Assembly: GCA_020846875.1 (NCBI GenBank)
Contig: JADLDB010000049.1
Coordinates: 1-50,325 of the forward strand
Length of the DNA: 50,325 nucleotides
Reading direction: 5' to 3'
From: Myxococcales bacterium
GTDB lineage: Bacteria > Myxococcota > Myxococcia > Myxococcales > Myxococcaceae
Both the position numbers and the translations under genes were made by a program. Below are positions 16,201 through 25,196 of the stretch, piece by piece; position 1 is the first letter of the stretch; each line of letters opens with the position of its first letter. Below the pieces are notes generated by a model, which was not told the DNA's origin, ran no database searches, and was given only the letters and a program-made list of their open reading frames with translations.

Positions 16201-17823
16201 CTACTCGGCGATGGTGGTGTAGCGGTACTCCGGATCGTCGTCGTCCTTCTGTTCGCCGAACACCGCGTTGGGCAGCAGCTTCTTGAGCCGCGTCTGATCG
16301 GCCTCGCTGAAGTAGTTGTCAGTGAGGATCAGCTCCTTCAAGTGCTTGAACTTCTCGGCGTGCGCGGCGAGCGTGTCGGCGGCTTTTCCGTTCATCACGC
16401 CCATCGAGAAGTCGAGCACCTTGAGGCGCGGGAGGAGCTTCGAGCCTGCCACCGCCTTGATCAGGTCCTCTTCCCACTCGGAGTTCATCAGGCCGAGGCG
16501 CTCGATCGCCGGCAGGCCCGCGCCGTCGAGGATCCCCTTGAGCGACGCGACGCTGGACGAGCAGCCGTAGTCCTCGGTGCCGAACATCAGCTCGAGGTGC
16601 TTCATCTTCGGCAGCTTCGCCGCGCCGAGCTGCGTGGGCGCGTTCTTGTTCAGCCCACCCGACGTGAAGGAGAGCTTCTCGAGGAAGGGCGCCTCGACGT
16701 CGCCGAAGTCGATCGCCTCGCCGTCGTCGCTGCCCTGGGCGCCCTGGAGGAGCAGCTCCTTCAGGTGCGGCGCAGCCTTCCACAGCCCGCTCAAGTCCCC
16801 CACGCGCCGCCACGACGGCTGATCCATGTGCTCGGCGTCGGGGCTCATGTCGAGCAGCTCGAGGAAGGGGAGCGGCCCGGCTTCGACGATCGCCTCGGCC
16901 AGCCCTTCCATGTGCCACTCGGTGTCTTCGTGGGGCGGCAGCCCGAGCGTCAGCTTGCGGATGAAGTGACCCGCGGGGTGCTCGAGGATGCGGGCCAGCG
17001 TCTCCTCCATCTGGCCTTCTTCCTCGACCTCACCGGGCTGGAGATCGAGGTGCGCGATCACGCCGTTGGCCCACTCGATGGTAGAGCCGTCGATGCCACC
17101 CAGCAGCTCCTTGGCGGTCGCGTCCTGCCTCGCCTTGTCCGGCTTGCCCTGCAGCGCGGCGGAGATGACCTCTCCCCAGGGCTCGCCGTGCTCGATCAGC
17201 CAGTCGGCGAACACGCGCCAGTTGCTGGCGTCGTCAGGCTTCGCGGCGATGGCCGCCTCGAGCTGCGGGTTGCTGGGCGCGGCCGGCTTGACGCCCACCT
17301 CCACGTAACCCTTGCCCGTCTTCTCGGCGATCAGCTTCTTGGTGTCGGCCTTCGCTTCGCCCGCGCTGTCGAAGTCCTTCTCCTTGGTCTGGCCGGCGGT
17401 GCCGATCTTGCCGTAGCGGACGATCTGCTGTTCCCCTTCGACCTTCACCTCCCAGAACTTGTTGGAGCTGCCTTCGGAGAACTCGAAGCGGCGGAAGCCG
17501 GGCTCGACGACGACGTCCTGCCTCGGAGGCGGCGGTGGCGCGGCCTCTTCCTTCGGGGCGGCTTCCTTCTTCGGATCCGCTTCCTTCTGCGGTGGGGGCG
17601 CGGCGGCCCCGTTCGACTTCTCCTGGTAGCCCTTGCCGGTCTTCTCGCGGATCAGCTTGTCGTACAGCTTCTGGGCGCCGGCGACGGAGCCTTCGTCCTT
17701 CACGGTGGTCTGCCCGGTGGCGCCGATCTTCCCGTAGCGGGTCAGCACCTGGCTGCCGTCCATCCAGACTTCCCAGAACTTGTTGGACGTGCCTTCTGAG
17801 AACTCGAAGTACCGCTTCGACAT
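16201..17823 (-). CDS. STM4015-like leucine-rich-repeat protein with two N-terminal WGR domains
   Basis: Encodes 540 residues. Two WGR domains come first: residues 1-70 (FEFSEGTSNKFWEV...RYGKIGATGQT) and about 102-172 (FEFSEGSSNKFWEV...RYGKIGTAGQT). They are joined by an acidic, Pro/Lys/Ala linker. A short block around 180-215 (NWRVFADWLIEHGEPWGEVI) resembles the TIGR02996 repeat-companion motif of myxobacteria. From about 270 on there are leucine-rich repeats (LPKMKHLELMFG, LPAIERLGLMNSEW, LPRLKVLDFSMG, FKHLKELILTDNYFS), closing with DDDDPEYRYTTIAE, a tail like that of STM4015 proteins. WGR domains bind nucleic acid or nucleotides in PARP-type proteins. The fusion may be a recognition or scaffold module for the cluster; that role is inference. 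Confidence 0.8.
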   Translation of the reverse strand: MSKRYFEFSEGTSNKFWEVWMDGSQVLTRYGKIGATGQTTVKDEGSVAGAQKLYDKLIREKTGKGYQEKSNGAAAPPPQKEADPKKEAAPKEEAAPPPPPRQDVVVEPGFRRFEFSEGSSNKFWEVKVEGEQQIVRYGKIGTAGQTKEKDFDSAGEAKADTKKLIAEKTGKGYVEVGVKPAAPSNPQLEAAIAAKPDDASNWRVFADWLIEHGEPWGEVISAALQGKPDKARQDATAKELLGGIDGSTIEWANGVIAHLDLQPGEVEEEGQMEETLARILEHPAGHFIRKLTLGLPPHEDTEWHMEGLAEAIVEAGPLPFLELLDMSPDAEHMDQPSWRRVGDLSGLWKAAPHLKELLLQGAQGSDDGEAIDFGDVEAPFLEKLSFTSGGLNKNAPTQLGAAKLPKMKHLELMFGTEDYGCSSSVASLKGILDGAGLPAIERLGLMNSEWEEDLIKAVAGSKLLPRLKVLDFSMGVMNGKAADTLAAHAEKFKHLKELILTDNYFSEADQTRLKKLLPNAVFGEQKDDDDPEYRYTTIAE

Positions 17824-17894
17824 GGGCCCTCCGGGGTGAGGTGCCGGAGCGTGGCCGAACTCGAGCGCGTCGTCGACGACTCTGTGATCAGCCT

Positions 17895-18141
17895 TCAGGC
17901 CCTGGCCGCGAGCTGCTCGATGGCCTCGCAGAAGCGGGCGGGCGCCGCGAGGTGGACGAGCTGCGGCCCTTCGAGGCGGATCACCTCGAGCGCGGGTTTA
18001 ACGGCCTGCGCCCGCTTCACGTCGTCGTCGTCCATCGCCCCCACGTCGGGGCCGCTTCACCACCTCGCGCATCAGCCCGATCAGATCCAGAGCGCCTTCC
18101 AGGCTCTCCCGAAAGGCCCCAGCGAACCCCGCCGGTGACAC
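17895..18141 (-). pseudogene. Short frame-broken coding remnant
   Basis: Within the 399-bp gap between the WGR gene and the next rightward gene, the minus strand reads protein-like sequence in two adjacent frames. From a GTG at 18141 it gives VSPAGFAGAFRESLEGALD and on to LIGLMREVVK. One frame over it continues SGPDVGAMDDDDVKRAQ, then LEVIRLEGPQLVHLAAPARF and a helical end IEQLAARA followed by TGA. The total span of 247 bp is not a multiple of three, consistent with a single indel. I do not recognise the family. It may be a decayed 80-residue gene, a sequencing indel in a live one, or two unrelated noise frames. No other gene was seen in this gap. Confidence 0.35.
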
Positions 18142-18222
18142 CAAAGTCGGGTTGCGCGCTGGCCCCCGCTCGCGTGTCGTGACAAGACCGACGCAATTTT
18201 CGCCACTTCGGGGAGGCACCGC

Positions 18223-21200
18223 ATGTCGACCGTCAACGTCAAGCGCGGGATCGAGTTCCGCGCGGATCTCTACGGGAAGTCCGATCGCGCCGCCTGGTAC
18301 GACGCCGTGGGCGAGCAGCTCAAGGCGAAGGGGCTGAGCATCAAGGTGGGCGACGGCGCCAGCGCGAAGACGGTCACGGACGGCACGACGCTCAAAGCCG
18401 CGATGAAGGAGCTGCAGGCGCAAGCCACGGCCGCCAACACCCCGCTCAAGACGTACGTCAGCGATCTGATGCAGGCGCTCGACGACGTGGTGAAGGACGG
18501 CGGGGCGAAGGTGAAGGCCGGTGACGCCTTCGACTTGTCGATGGGCAGCAACCTGTCCAGGGCGCTCGGCCTCACCGACGGCAAGTACAACAACTACGCC
18601 TCCACCTACTCCACCGACTTCGGCAAGGCGTCGAAGGCCAAGCCCACGGCCACCATGGCCGTCGACGGGGTGACGCTGCAGGTGAAGGACGGCCCGCTGT
18701 CCAACGTCGATCTCTCCACCATCCCCCACATGAGCGCGGAGACGCTGAAGAACGCCCCGGTGGCCTACGGCCGCGACGGCGAGGAAGTGGAGGACACCCG
18801 CGTCATCACCGGCCTCACCAAGGACGAGACGGTGAAGCTGGCCACCGACGCGCTGAATGATCTGCAGCGCCCGAAGGCGGCGGCCGGCCTGACCCTGGGC
18901 CAGGTGCCGCTGGACGAGATGGCGTGGGACTCGGACAGCCACGCGCTGCGCCGGGCGAACCCGTACGTTTCCTTCACCCTCGACAGCCGCAGCTACGAGG
19001 TGAACCCGAACAACGGCCAGCCGCGCGTGGGCATCGGCCGCGACTTCTTCTTCGACACCTTCATGGCGAAGAAGGACCTGGGCACCGGCAAGCTGACCAA
19101 GGACCTGCAGAAGGCCGAGCTGATGTACCGCACCCGCATCCGCTACGGCTCGGATCGCGATCCCTTCCAGGGCACCCGCGTGTTGATCGGCATGAAGGAA
19201 GGTACGGCGATCGAAGGCGGGGTGAAGCACGCCCGGAAGATCGACAGCCGCACCGACTCGGCCAACCAGCAGATCTTCGACACGCTCAACGCCTCGGCGC
19301 AGACGGGCAAGCTGGGCACCGCCTGGGGCAGTTGGTCCGCCGATCAGGTCGCGCCCGCCGCGTCGTCCATGTACCGGGTGGCGGTGCAGAAGGGCATCAC
19401 CGACAACGTGGGCGGCGAGACGGGCGTGTTGGCGATGGAGCCCGGCGCGGTGGCCCGGCAGATCCGTGGCCGCTTCCACCTCGACGAGACCGATCAGTCC
19501 GCGCTGGTGCAGGGCTTCCAGACCGCGGGCGAGCCGAAGATCAAGGAGCTGGTCACCCTGATTGAGGCCGCGCCGGACTTCGCCGCGTCCAACAACCTGC
19601 CGTCGAAGGCCCAGCTGCTCAGCCAGGCCAAGGCGCTGCTCGATCGCAGCGCCATCGTGGAGGCCGCGGCCGAGGGCCTGAAGAAGGTGGACCCGAACAT
19701 CACCGTGGACAAGGCGCTCATCGATCGCCTCTGGCCGGGCCAGGACGTGAGCAACAAGCAGGACGCGAAGCTGCAGCGCGCGGTGGTGGACGCGATCCGC
19801 GGGAAGTACGACGCCTTCGCGGAGAACATCGACCAGCTGCAGCGGACGTTGGGCGGCAGCGAGGCCCGCAGCGTGCGTGACGCGGGCAGCGCCGGCGACG
19901 TGCAGGACTTCATGCGCTTCAAGGCCGCGGTGGGCCGCTTCATGGCGACCGCGGAGGCCACCACCGGCAGCGGCGTCACCAAGGGCAACGCGGCCAGCTA
20001 CACCGCCTACGCCAAGAAGGTGATCGACCTGGCGGACGGGAAGGAGAAGACGGACCTGTTGCAGCGCATGGGCGTGGGCCTCAACCAGCTGCGGGACATG
20101 ACCGACGCGTCCTTCTCTTCTCCGGTGACGGTGAAGGGCGACCTGGCGAAGAAGCAGACCTTCGAGGGCTTCCTGGCAGAGTTCGACGCGCAGGTGGCCG
20201 GCCCCAACAAGGACGCCTTCCTCGCCGAGCTGGGCGAGCACCTCGCCGGGGAAGACGCGCCGGCGCTGAAGAGCGCCACCGACAAGACGGCCGTAGCCGG
20301 GGACATTCGGAAGAACCTGGTCACCGCGCACGCCGAGGTGCTGCACCGGATGGTGGAAGGCGCCGCCGGCTGGGCCCAGGGCGTGTGGTTCAACGAGTAC
20401 CGGCAGAACGCGCTGGGGGTGAACCCGCAGTCCTGGAACTTCATCATCGGCTCGATGGACTACACGGAGTTCTACGACGCCTCCACCGGCCAGGGCCTGT
20501 CCTTCCAGGACCGCGTCAGCCGCCGCCCGCTGGACGCGGGGAAGATGACGGGAGCGATGATCTCCAACGACATCCAGATCGAGCTGGAGGCCGAGGAGGG
20601 CTACACCGGGGCGATCAAGAAGGCCCAGTACGCGGTCAACAGCGCGGCCGCGGGCATCTTGATGGACTACGCCCTGTCCCGGAACCCGCCCGGCGTGTCG
20701 GCGAACGATCCGGCCAGCCTGGAGAAGTGGTTCGCGCAGCAGTCGTCGCTCACCAAGCTGCAGAAGGAAGCGTTCCTGGGCGACGTGGCGGCCTTCGCCA
20801 AACAGAAGGGCTCGCCGGTGGACGTGGTGAAGGCCTTCGGCCCGCTGGAAGAGCAGGAGAAGGCGATCCGCGTGCTGGTGGGCTTCGCCCAGAAGAAGAA
20901 CCCGGCGCTCGCCAGCGGGGATCGCGCCGCGGTGGAGACCTGGTACCGGGAGATGGGCGGCAAGCCCGAGGCCGAGCTGAACGACTTCCTCACCGAGGTG
21001 GCCCAGTACGCCGCGGATCAGAAGTCCGACCTCCCGCTGTCCCCCAACCTGCTCAAGACGCTGGACTTCAAGCCGTTCACCTCGTCCAACGTCGGCCAGC
21101 CGTACGACAAGCACGCGGCGCTGGTGGACGACCTGGGCATCGCCAACGAGGTGTGGACGATGGTGAAGCAGGCCCAGCAGGATCTGTCCGCGGCCCGCGG

Positions 21201-21309
21201 GCGCGAGGTGCAGCGCGTCCTGCGCGACAACAACCTGTCCAACAAGGGCTGGGATCCGCCGACGTCCGCCAAGGGCGACTACGCGATCAACTACGCGATC
21301 AAGGACTGA
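18223..21309 (+). CDS. Large orphan protein, 1028 residues, no cysteine
   Basis: ATG 18223 follows a purine-rich CGGGGAGG stretch that fits a ribosome binding site. I do not recognise a family. The protein has no signal peptide, no membrane segment and not one cysteine in 1028 residues. It is mostly predicted helical, rich in Ala, Lys, Asp and Leu, with many short Gly/Asn turns. A central segment (about 240-330: NPYVSFTLDSRSYEVNPNNG, YRTRIRYGSDRDPFQGTRVL) looks beta-rich with alternating basic residues, loosely like a CYTH-type tunnel domain, but that is only an impression. Tryptophan-containing blocks occur near 700-760. Absence of Cys is common in proteins exported without chaperoned disulfides. 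The 3' end overlaps the convergent sugar dehydrogenase gene by 11 bp. Confidence 0.85.
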   Translation: MSTVNVKRGIEFRADLYGKSDRAAWYDAVGEQLKAKGLSIKVGDGASAKTVTDGTTLKAAMKELQAQATAANTPLKTYVSDLMQALDDVVKDGGAKVKAGDAFDLSMGSNLSRALGLTDGKYNNYASTYSTDFGKASKAKPTATMAVDGVTLQVKDGPLSNVDLSTIPHMSAETLKNAPVAYGRDGEEVEDTRVITGLTKDETVKLATDALNDLQRPKAAAGLTLGQVPLDEMAWDSDSHALRRANPYVSFTLDSRSYEVNPNNGQPRVGIGRDFFFDTFMAKKDLGTGKLTKDLQKAELMYRTRIRYGSDRDPFQGTRVLIGMKEGTAIEGGVKHARKIDSRTDSANQQIFDTLNASAQTGKLGTAWGSWSADQVAPAASSMYRVAVQKGITDNVGGETGVLAMEPGAVARQIRGRFHLDETDQSALVQGFQTAGEPKIKELVTLIEAAPDFAASNNLPSKAQLLSQAKALLDRSAIVEAAAEGLKKVDPNITVDKALIDRLWPGQDVSNKQDAKLQRAVVDAIRGKYDAFAENIDQLQRTLGGSEARSVRDAGSAGDVQDFMRFKAAVGRFMATAEATTGSGVTKGNAASYTAYAKKVIDLADGKEKTDLLQRMGVGLNQLRDMTDASFSSPVTVKGDLAKKQTFEGFLAEFDAQVAGPNKDAFLAELGEHLAGEDAPALKSATDKTAVAGDIRKNLVTAHAEVLHRMVEGAAGWAQGVWFNEYRQNALGVNPQSWNFIIGSMDYTEFYDASTGQGLSFQDRVSRRPLDAGKMTGAMISNDIQIELEAEEGYTGAIKKAQYAVNSAAAGILMDYALSRNPPGVSANDPASLEKWFAQQSSLTKLQKEAFLGDVAAFAKQKGSPVDVVKAFGPLEEQEKAIRVLVGFAQKKNPALASGDRAAVETWYREMGGKPEAELNDFLTEVAQYAADQKSDLPLSPNLLKTLDFKPFTSSNVGQPYDKHAALVDDLGIANEVWTMVKQAQQDLSAARGREVQRVLRDNNLSNKGWDPPTSAKGDYAINYAIKD

Positions 21310-22552
21310 CGTCCACGCGGAGCAGCGCGCCCCCGCCGTAGTCCAGCACGTACACGTCGCCCGCCTCGTCCCGCGCGAAGCTGGACGGGAGGATGGGCCA
21401 CTTCCCCAGCGCCGCCACGCCGGCCTGTTCGCTGCGCTTCTCGGGCAGCGTCAGCGCCCACAGTCGCCCTGAGATGAAGTCACCGAAGACGTACTTCCCC
21501 TTGAGCGCCGGGACGCGATCGCCGGTCGCCACCACCCCGCCCGTCACCGACTGCCCTTCGTCACGCGCGTACTCGAAGATCGGCTCCACCAGGCCTTCGG
21601 TGCGGCAGCCCTGGGCGGGCTCGAAGCAGTGCGCCCCCTCGCGGTGGTTCCACCCGAGGTTGTCGCCACGCGCGACCAGCGAGACTTCTTCCCACGCGTC
21701 CTGGCCCACGTCGGCCACGACGAGGCGGCCCTGCGGATCGAACGCGTAGCGCCAGGGGTTGCGAAGGCCCAGGGCCCAGATCTCCGGCCGCGCGCCCGGC
21801 TGGGTGAGGAAGGGGTTGTCCTTCGGCACGGCGTAGCCCTTGCCCGCCTCCGCGGCGTCGACGTCGAGCCGCAGCATCTTCCCCAGCAGCGAGTCCATGC
21901 GCTGGCCGTTGCCGTGGGGATCCGCCCGGTAGCCGCCGTCGCCGTAGCCGACGTACAGCAGGCCGTCGGGGCCGAAGAGGAGGTGGCCGCCGTTGTGGTT
22001 GGCGTAGGGCTGCTCGACCTCGAGCACCACGCGCGTCGGGCTCACCTTCGCCTGGGCGATCGGCGCCCCCTCTGCCCTCCACTCCTCCACGCGGCTCACG
22101 TCGCGCCCGTCGCGCACCGTCGTGTAGTGCAGGAAGAAGCGCCGGTTCTCGGGGAAGCGCGGGTGGAAGGCGACGCCCAGGAGCCCCTGCTCGGAGTCGG
22201 TGGTGACGGACAGCTTCGAAAGCAGCCCCGACGCGCCGCCGGTGGAGGCCCACTTGAGCGCCCCGCGCTTCTCGAGGAGGAGGAAGACGCCCGGCTCGTT
22301 GGGGACGAACTCGGCCGCGGTGGGCTCGACGAAGCCCTTCGCCACCGGCCGCAGGGCCACGGCAAGCCGAGGCCGCGACTCGTCCTTGCCGACGAAGAAG
22401 GCCTCCAGCTTCCCCGGGTTGCCTTCGGGCTCGTAGTCCTGAGGGTACACCTTCACCGCCGCGGCGCGCAGCGACTGGCAGGCGATCACCCCCGCAAAGC
22501 CGAGGACGCCCAGGGTGATGAGCCCCACCACCACGCGACGAGACAGGTGCAT
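21299..22552 (-). CDS. PQQ-dependent aldose sugar dehydrogenase-type lipoprotein
   Basis: Encodes 417 residues. A hydrophobic leader ends in GVIAC (Cys25), a plausible lipobox, so the mature protein is probably anchored in the periplasm. The soluble glucose/sorbosone dehydrogenase propeller is evident: SEQGLLGVAFHP, NHNGGHLLFGPDGLLYVGYGDGG, GQRMDSLLGKMLRLD, EIWALGLRNPWRYAFDP, DVGQDAWEEVSLV and YVFGDFISGRLWAL. These match YliI/Asd-like enzymes that oxidise aldoses with PQQ and calcium. I saw no PQQ biosynthesis genes in the window. It stands alone, convergent with the orphan gene and divergent from the flavoprotein gene with 85 bp between. Confidence 0.9.
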   Translation of the reverse strand: MHLSRRVVVGLITLGVLGFAGVIACQSLRAAAVKVYPQDYEPEGNPGKLEAFFVGKDESRPRLAVALRPVAKGFVEPTAAEFVPNEPGVFLLLEKRGALKWASTGGASGLLSKLSVTTDSEQGLLGVAFHPRFPENRRFFLHYTTVRDGRDVSRVEEWRAEGAPIAQAKVSPTRVVLEVEQPYANHNGGHLLFGPDGLLYVGYGDGGYRADPHGNGQRMDSLLGKMLRLDVDAAEAGKGYAVPKDNPFLTQPGARPEIWALGLRNPWRYAFDPQGRLVVADVGQDAWEEVSLVARGDNLGWNHREGAHCFEPAQGCRTEGLVEPIFEYARDEGQSVTGGVVATGDRVPALKGKYVFGDFISGRLWALTLPEKRSEQAGVAALGKWPILPSSFARDEAGDVYVLDYGGGALLRVDVSP

Positions 22553-22637
22553 GAAGCCTCCTCACCGGGGACATAACCCCCGCGGGCGCGTCGTGGAGAC
22601 TCCAATCGCGAGCGCTTCGACAGTAGGGTGCGGCGCC

Positions 22638-25094
22638 ATGAGTGAGAGCGTCGTCCCCAAGCACGCGCGCGTCGTCGTCATCGGCGGAGGCGTCATCGGC
22701 TGTTCCGTCGCGTACCACCTGGCCCATCTGGGCGTGAAGGACGTGGTGCTGCTCGAGCGCGATCGCGTCACCAGCGGCACCACCTGGCACGCCGCCGGGT
22801 TGATGGTGACGTTCGGCTCCACCTCGGAGACGTCCACCGAGCTGCGCAAGTACACCCGCGATCTCTACGCGCGCCTCGAGGCCGAGACGGGCCAGGCGAC
22901 GGGCTTCAAGCCGGTGGGCTTCATCGAGGTGGCCAGCGACAAGGATCGGCTGGAGGAGTACCGGCGCGTGTCCGCCTTCAACCGCTACTGCGGGGTGGAC
23001 GTGCAGGAGATCGGCCCCTCGCAGGTGAAGGAGCTGTTCCCCATCGCGAAGACGGACGACATCCTCGCCGGCTTCTACGTGAAGGAGGACGGCCGCGTCG
23101 ATCCGGTGGACGTCACCATGGCGCTGTCGAAGGGCGCGAAGCAGAAAGGCGCCACCATCCTCGAAGGCGTGGCGGTGACCGACGTCACCCACCAGCGCGG
23201 CGTGGTCACCGGGGTGAAGACGACCAGGGGCGACATCACCTGCGACGTGGTCGTCAACTGCGCGGGCATGTGGGCGCGGCAGTTGGGCGCGCGGTCGGGC
23301 GTCACCATTCCGCTGCAGTCGGCGGAGCACTACTACCTGATCACCGAGAAGATCTCCGGCATCGACCGCACCTGGCCGGTGCTGGAGGACCCGGGCTGCC
23401 ACGGCTACTACCGCGAGGAGGGCGGCGGGCTGATGATCGGCCTGTTCGAGCCGAAGTGCGCGCCGTGGAAGATCGAAGGCGTGCCGGAGGACTTCTCCTT
23501 CGGCGAGTTGTCCCCCGACTGGGATCGGATGACGCCGTACCTCGAGCGGGCCATGTCGCGGGTGCCGGTGTCGCAGGAGGCGGGCCTGAAGAAGTTCTTC
23601 TGCGGCCCGGAGAGCTTCACGCCGGACTTGAGGCCCTGCGTGGGCGAGGCGCCGGAGCTGAAGAACTACTTCATGGCGGCGGGGCTCAACTCCATCGGCA
23701 TCCTCACCGGCGGAGGTATGGGCCGCGCGCTGGCGCACTGGATCGTCCACGGCCGGGCGGACATCGACGTCACCGGGATGCACGTCGATCGCCTGCACCG
23801 CTACCAGGCCAACCCCGAGTACCGCCGCACCCGCACCGTCGAGTCGCTGGGCATGGTGTACCAGTGCCACTACCCGTTCCGCTCGATGTCCACCGCGCGC
23901 GGGGCGAAGAAGTCGGCGATCCACGATCGGCTGGCGGCGCGGGGCGCGTACTTCAAGGACGTGTCCGGTTGGGAAGGCGCCGACTGGTACTCGCCGGACG
24001 GGAAGGCGCCCGAGAAGGACGAGCTGACCTGGGGCCGGCCCACCTGGTGGAGGCACTGGCAGGCCGAGCACGAGGCGACCCGCAGCGGCGTGATCCTGAT
24101 GGACATGTCCTTCATGTCGAAGTTCCGCGTGGAGGGGCGCGACGCCGGGCGGTTGCTCAACCGCATCTCGGCGAACCACGTGGACGGCGCGCCGGGCCTC
24201 ATCACCTACACGCAGTGGCTCAACGAGGGCGGCACCCTGGAGGCGGATCTCACCGTCACCAAGTTCGACGACGAGCGCTACTGGGTGGTGGCCTCCGACA
24301 CCGCGCACCGGCACGTCGAGACGCACATGCGCCGGCACTTCGGCGACGCGCACGTCTTCGTGAGTGACGTCACCAGCGGCTACGCGCAGATCAACGTTCA
24401 GGGGCCGAAGAGCCGCGCCCTGATGCAGGCGGTGACCACGGCGGACTTGTCCAACGAGGCCTTCCCCTTCCGCGCCGCGCGGGAGATCGACATCGGCTTC
24501 GCGCGCGTGTTGTGCGTGCGCATCACCTACCTGGGGGAGCTGGGCTACGAGCTGTACATCCCCACCGAGCAGGCCACGCACGTGTACGACCGGCTGGTGG
24601 AGGCGGGCGCACCGCTGGGCCTCATGCACGCCGGCCTCAAGACGCTGGCGAGCTGCCGGATGGAGAAGGGCTACCGAGACTACGGGCACGACATCGACAA
24701 CACCGACTCGGTGCTGGAGGCGGGGCTGGGCTTCGCGGTGGACCTGAAGAAGCCCGACGGCTTCATCGGGAAGGAGGCCGTCGTCGCGTTCAAGGCGAAG
24801 GGGCCGCTGCACCGGAGGCTGCTCCAGGTGCTGGTGAAGGACCCGGGGCCGCTCATGTTCCACGCCGAGGTGGTGTGGCGCAGCGGTAAACCGGTGGGCT
24901 ACGTGCGCGCGGCGTCGTACGGCCACACGCTGGGCGGCGCGGTGGGACTCGCCATGGTGGACGCGGGGCAGCCGCTGGACCAGGCGTGGATCGACTCCGG
25001 CGCCTGGGAGGTGGAGATCGCCGGCAAGCGCTACCCGGCGGTGGCGTCGCTCAAGCCGCTGTTCGATCCAGAGATGAAGAAGGTGAAGGCCTGA
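22638..25094 (+). CDS. FAD-dependent dimethylglycine/sarcosine dehydrogenase-like protein with GcvT domain
   Basis: Encodes 818 residues. The N-terminal half is a DAO-type FAD oxidoreductase: dinucleotide motif IGGGVIG (15-21), and TTWHAAGL, where H51 matches the histidine that carries covalent FAD in dimethylglycine dehydrogenase. The C-terminal half (from about 430) is a GcvT aminomethyltransferase fold: SFMSKFRVEGRDA, INVQGPKSRALM, ITYLGELGYELYIP, GHDIDNTDSVLEAGLGFAV and FIGKEA. Such fusions demethylate N-methylated glycine derivatives and pass the one-carbon unit to tetrahydrofolate. The ATG at 22638 gives the normal start; an upstream open frame overlaps the divergent gene and is ignored. 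The exact substrate (dimethylglycine, sarcosine, other) is open. Confidence 0.92.
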   Translation: MSESVVPKHARVVVIGGGVIGCSVAYHLAHLGVKDVVLLERDRVTSGTTWHAAGLMVTFGSTSETSTELRKYTRDLYARLEAETGQATGFKPVGFIEVASDKDRLEEYRRVSAFNRYCGVDVQEIGPSQVKELFPIAKTDDILAGFYVKEDGRVDPVDVTMALSKGAKQKGATILEGVAVTDVTHQRGVVTGVKTTRGDITCDVVVNCAGMWARQLGARSGVTIPLQSAEHYYLITEKISGIDRTWPVLEDPGCHGYYREEGGGLMIGLFEPKCAPWKIEGVPEDFSFGELSPDWDRMTPYLERAMSRVPVSQEAGLKKFFCGPESFTPDLRPCVGEAPELKNYFMAAGLNSIGILTGGGMGRALAHWIVHGRADIDVTGMHVDRLHRYQANPEYRRTRTVESLGMVYQCHYPFRSMSTARGAKKSAIHDRLAARGAYFKDVSGWEGADWYSPDGKAPEKDELTWGRPTWWRHWQAEHEATRSGVILMDMSFMSKFRVEGRDAGRLLNRISANHVDGAPGLITYTQWLNEGGTLEADLTVTKFDDERYWVVASDTAHRHVETHMRRHFGDAHVFVSDVTSGYAQINVQGPKSRALMQAVTTADLSNEAFPFRAAREIDIGFARVLCVRITYLGELGYELYIPTEQATHVYDRLVEAGAPLGLMHAGLKTLASCRMEKGYRDYGHDIDNTDSVLEAGLGFAVDLKKPDGFIGKEAVVAFKAKGPLHRRLLQVLVKDPGPLMFHAEVVWRSGKPVGYVRAASYGHTLGGAVGLAMVDAGQPLDQAWIDSGAWEVEIAGKRYPAVASLKPLFDPEMKKVKA

Positions 25095-25196
25095 GGCTCA
25101 CGTCACCCAGCTCTCGAGCTGCAGGCCCTCGATGCGAGCGAACTCGCGCGGCCGAGGAAGCGCGTCCGCTCGATGGCGAGGTGGTGGGCGCTCAGG

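Noticed and set aside
17998-21114. 1038-codon open frame on the minus strand opposite the orphan protein
   Set aside because: His/Arg/Gly/Leu-rich composition typical of antisense frames in GC-rich genes; the plus-strand frame has natural composition and a ribosome binding site.
21561-24926. 1121-codon minus-strand frame
   Set aside because: Antisense to the GcvT-fused flavoprotein and running out of frame through the sugar dehydrogenase gene; no family features.
25110-25125. CAGCTC-TC-GAGCTG hairpin after the flavoprotein gene
   Set aside because: Loop of two bases and no T-run, so not a credible terminator.
25095-25196. Minus-strand frame ending EFARIEGLQLESWVT before a TGA
   Set aside because: Looks like the tail of a lost gene, but too short (about 30 codons) and without a start to report.
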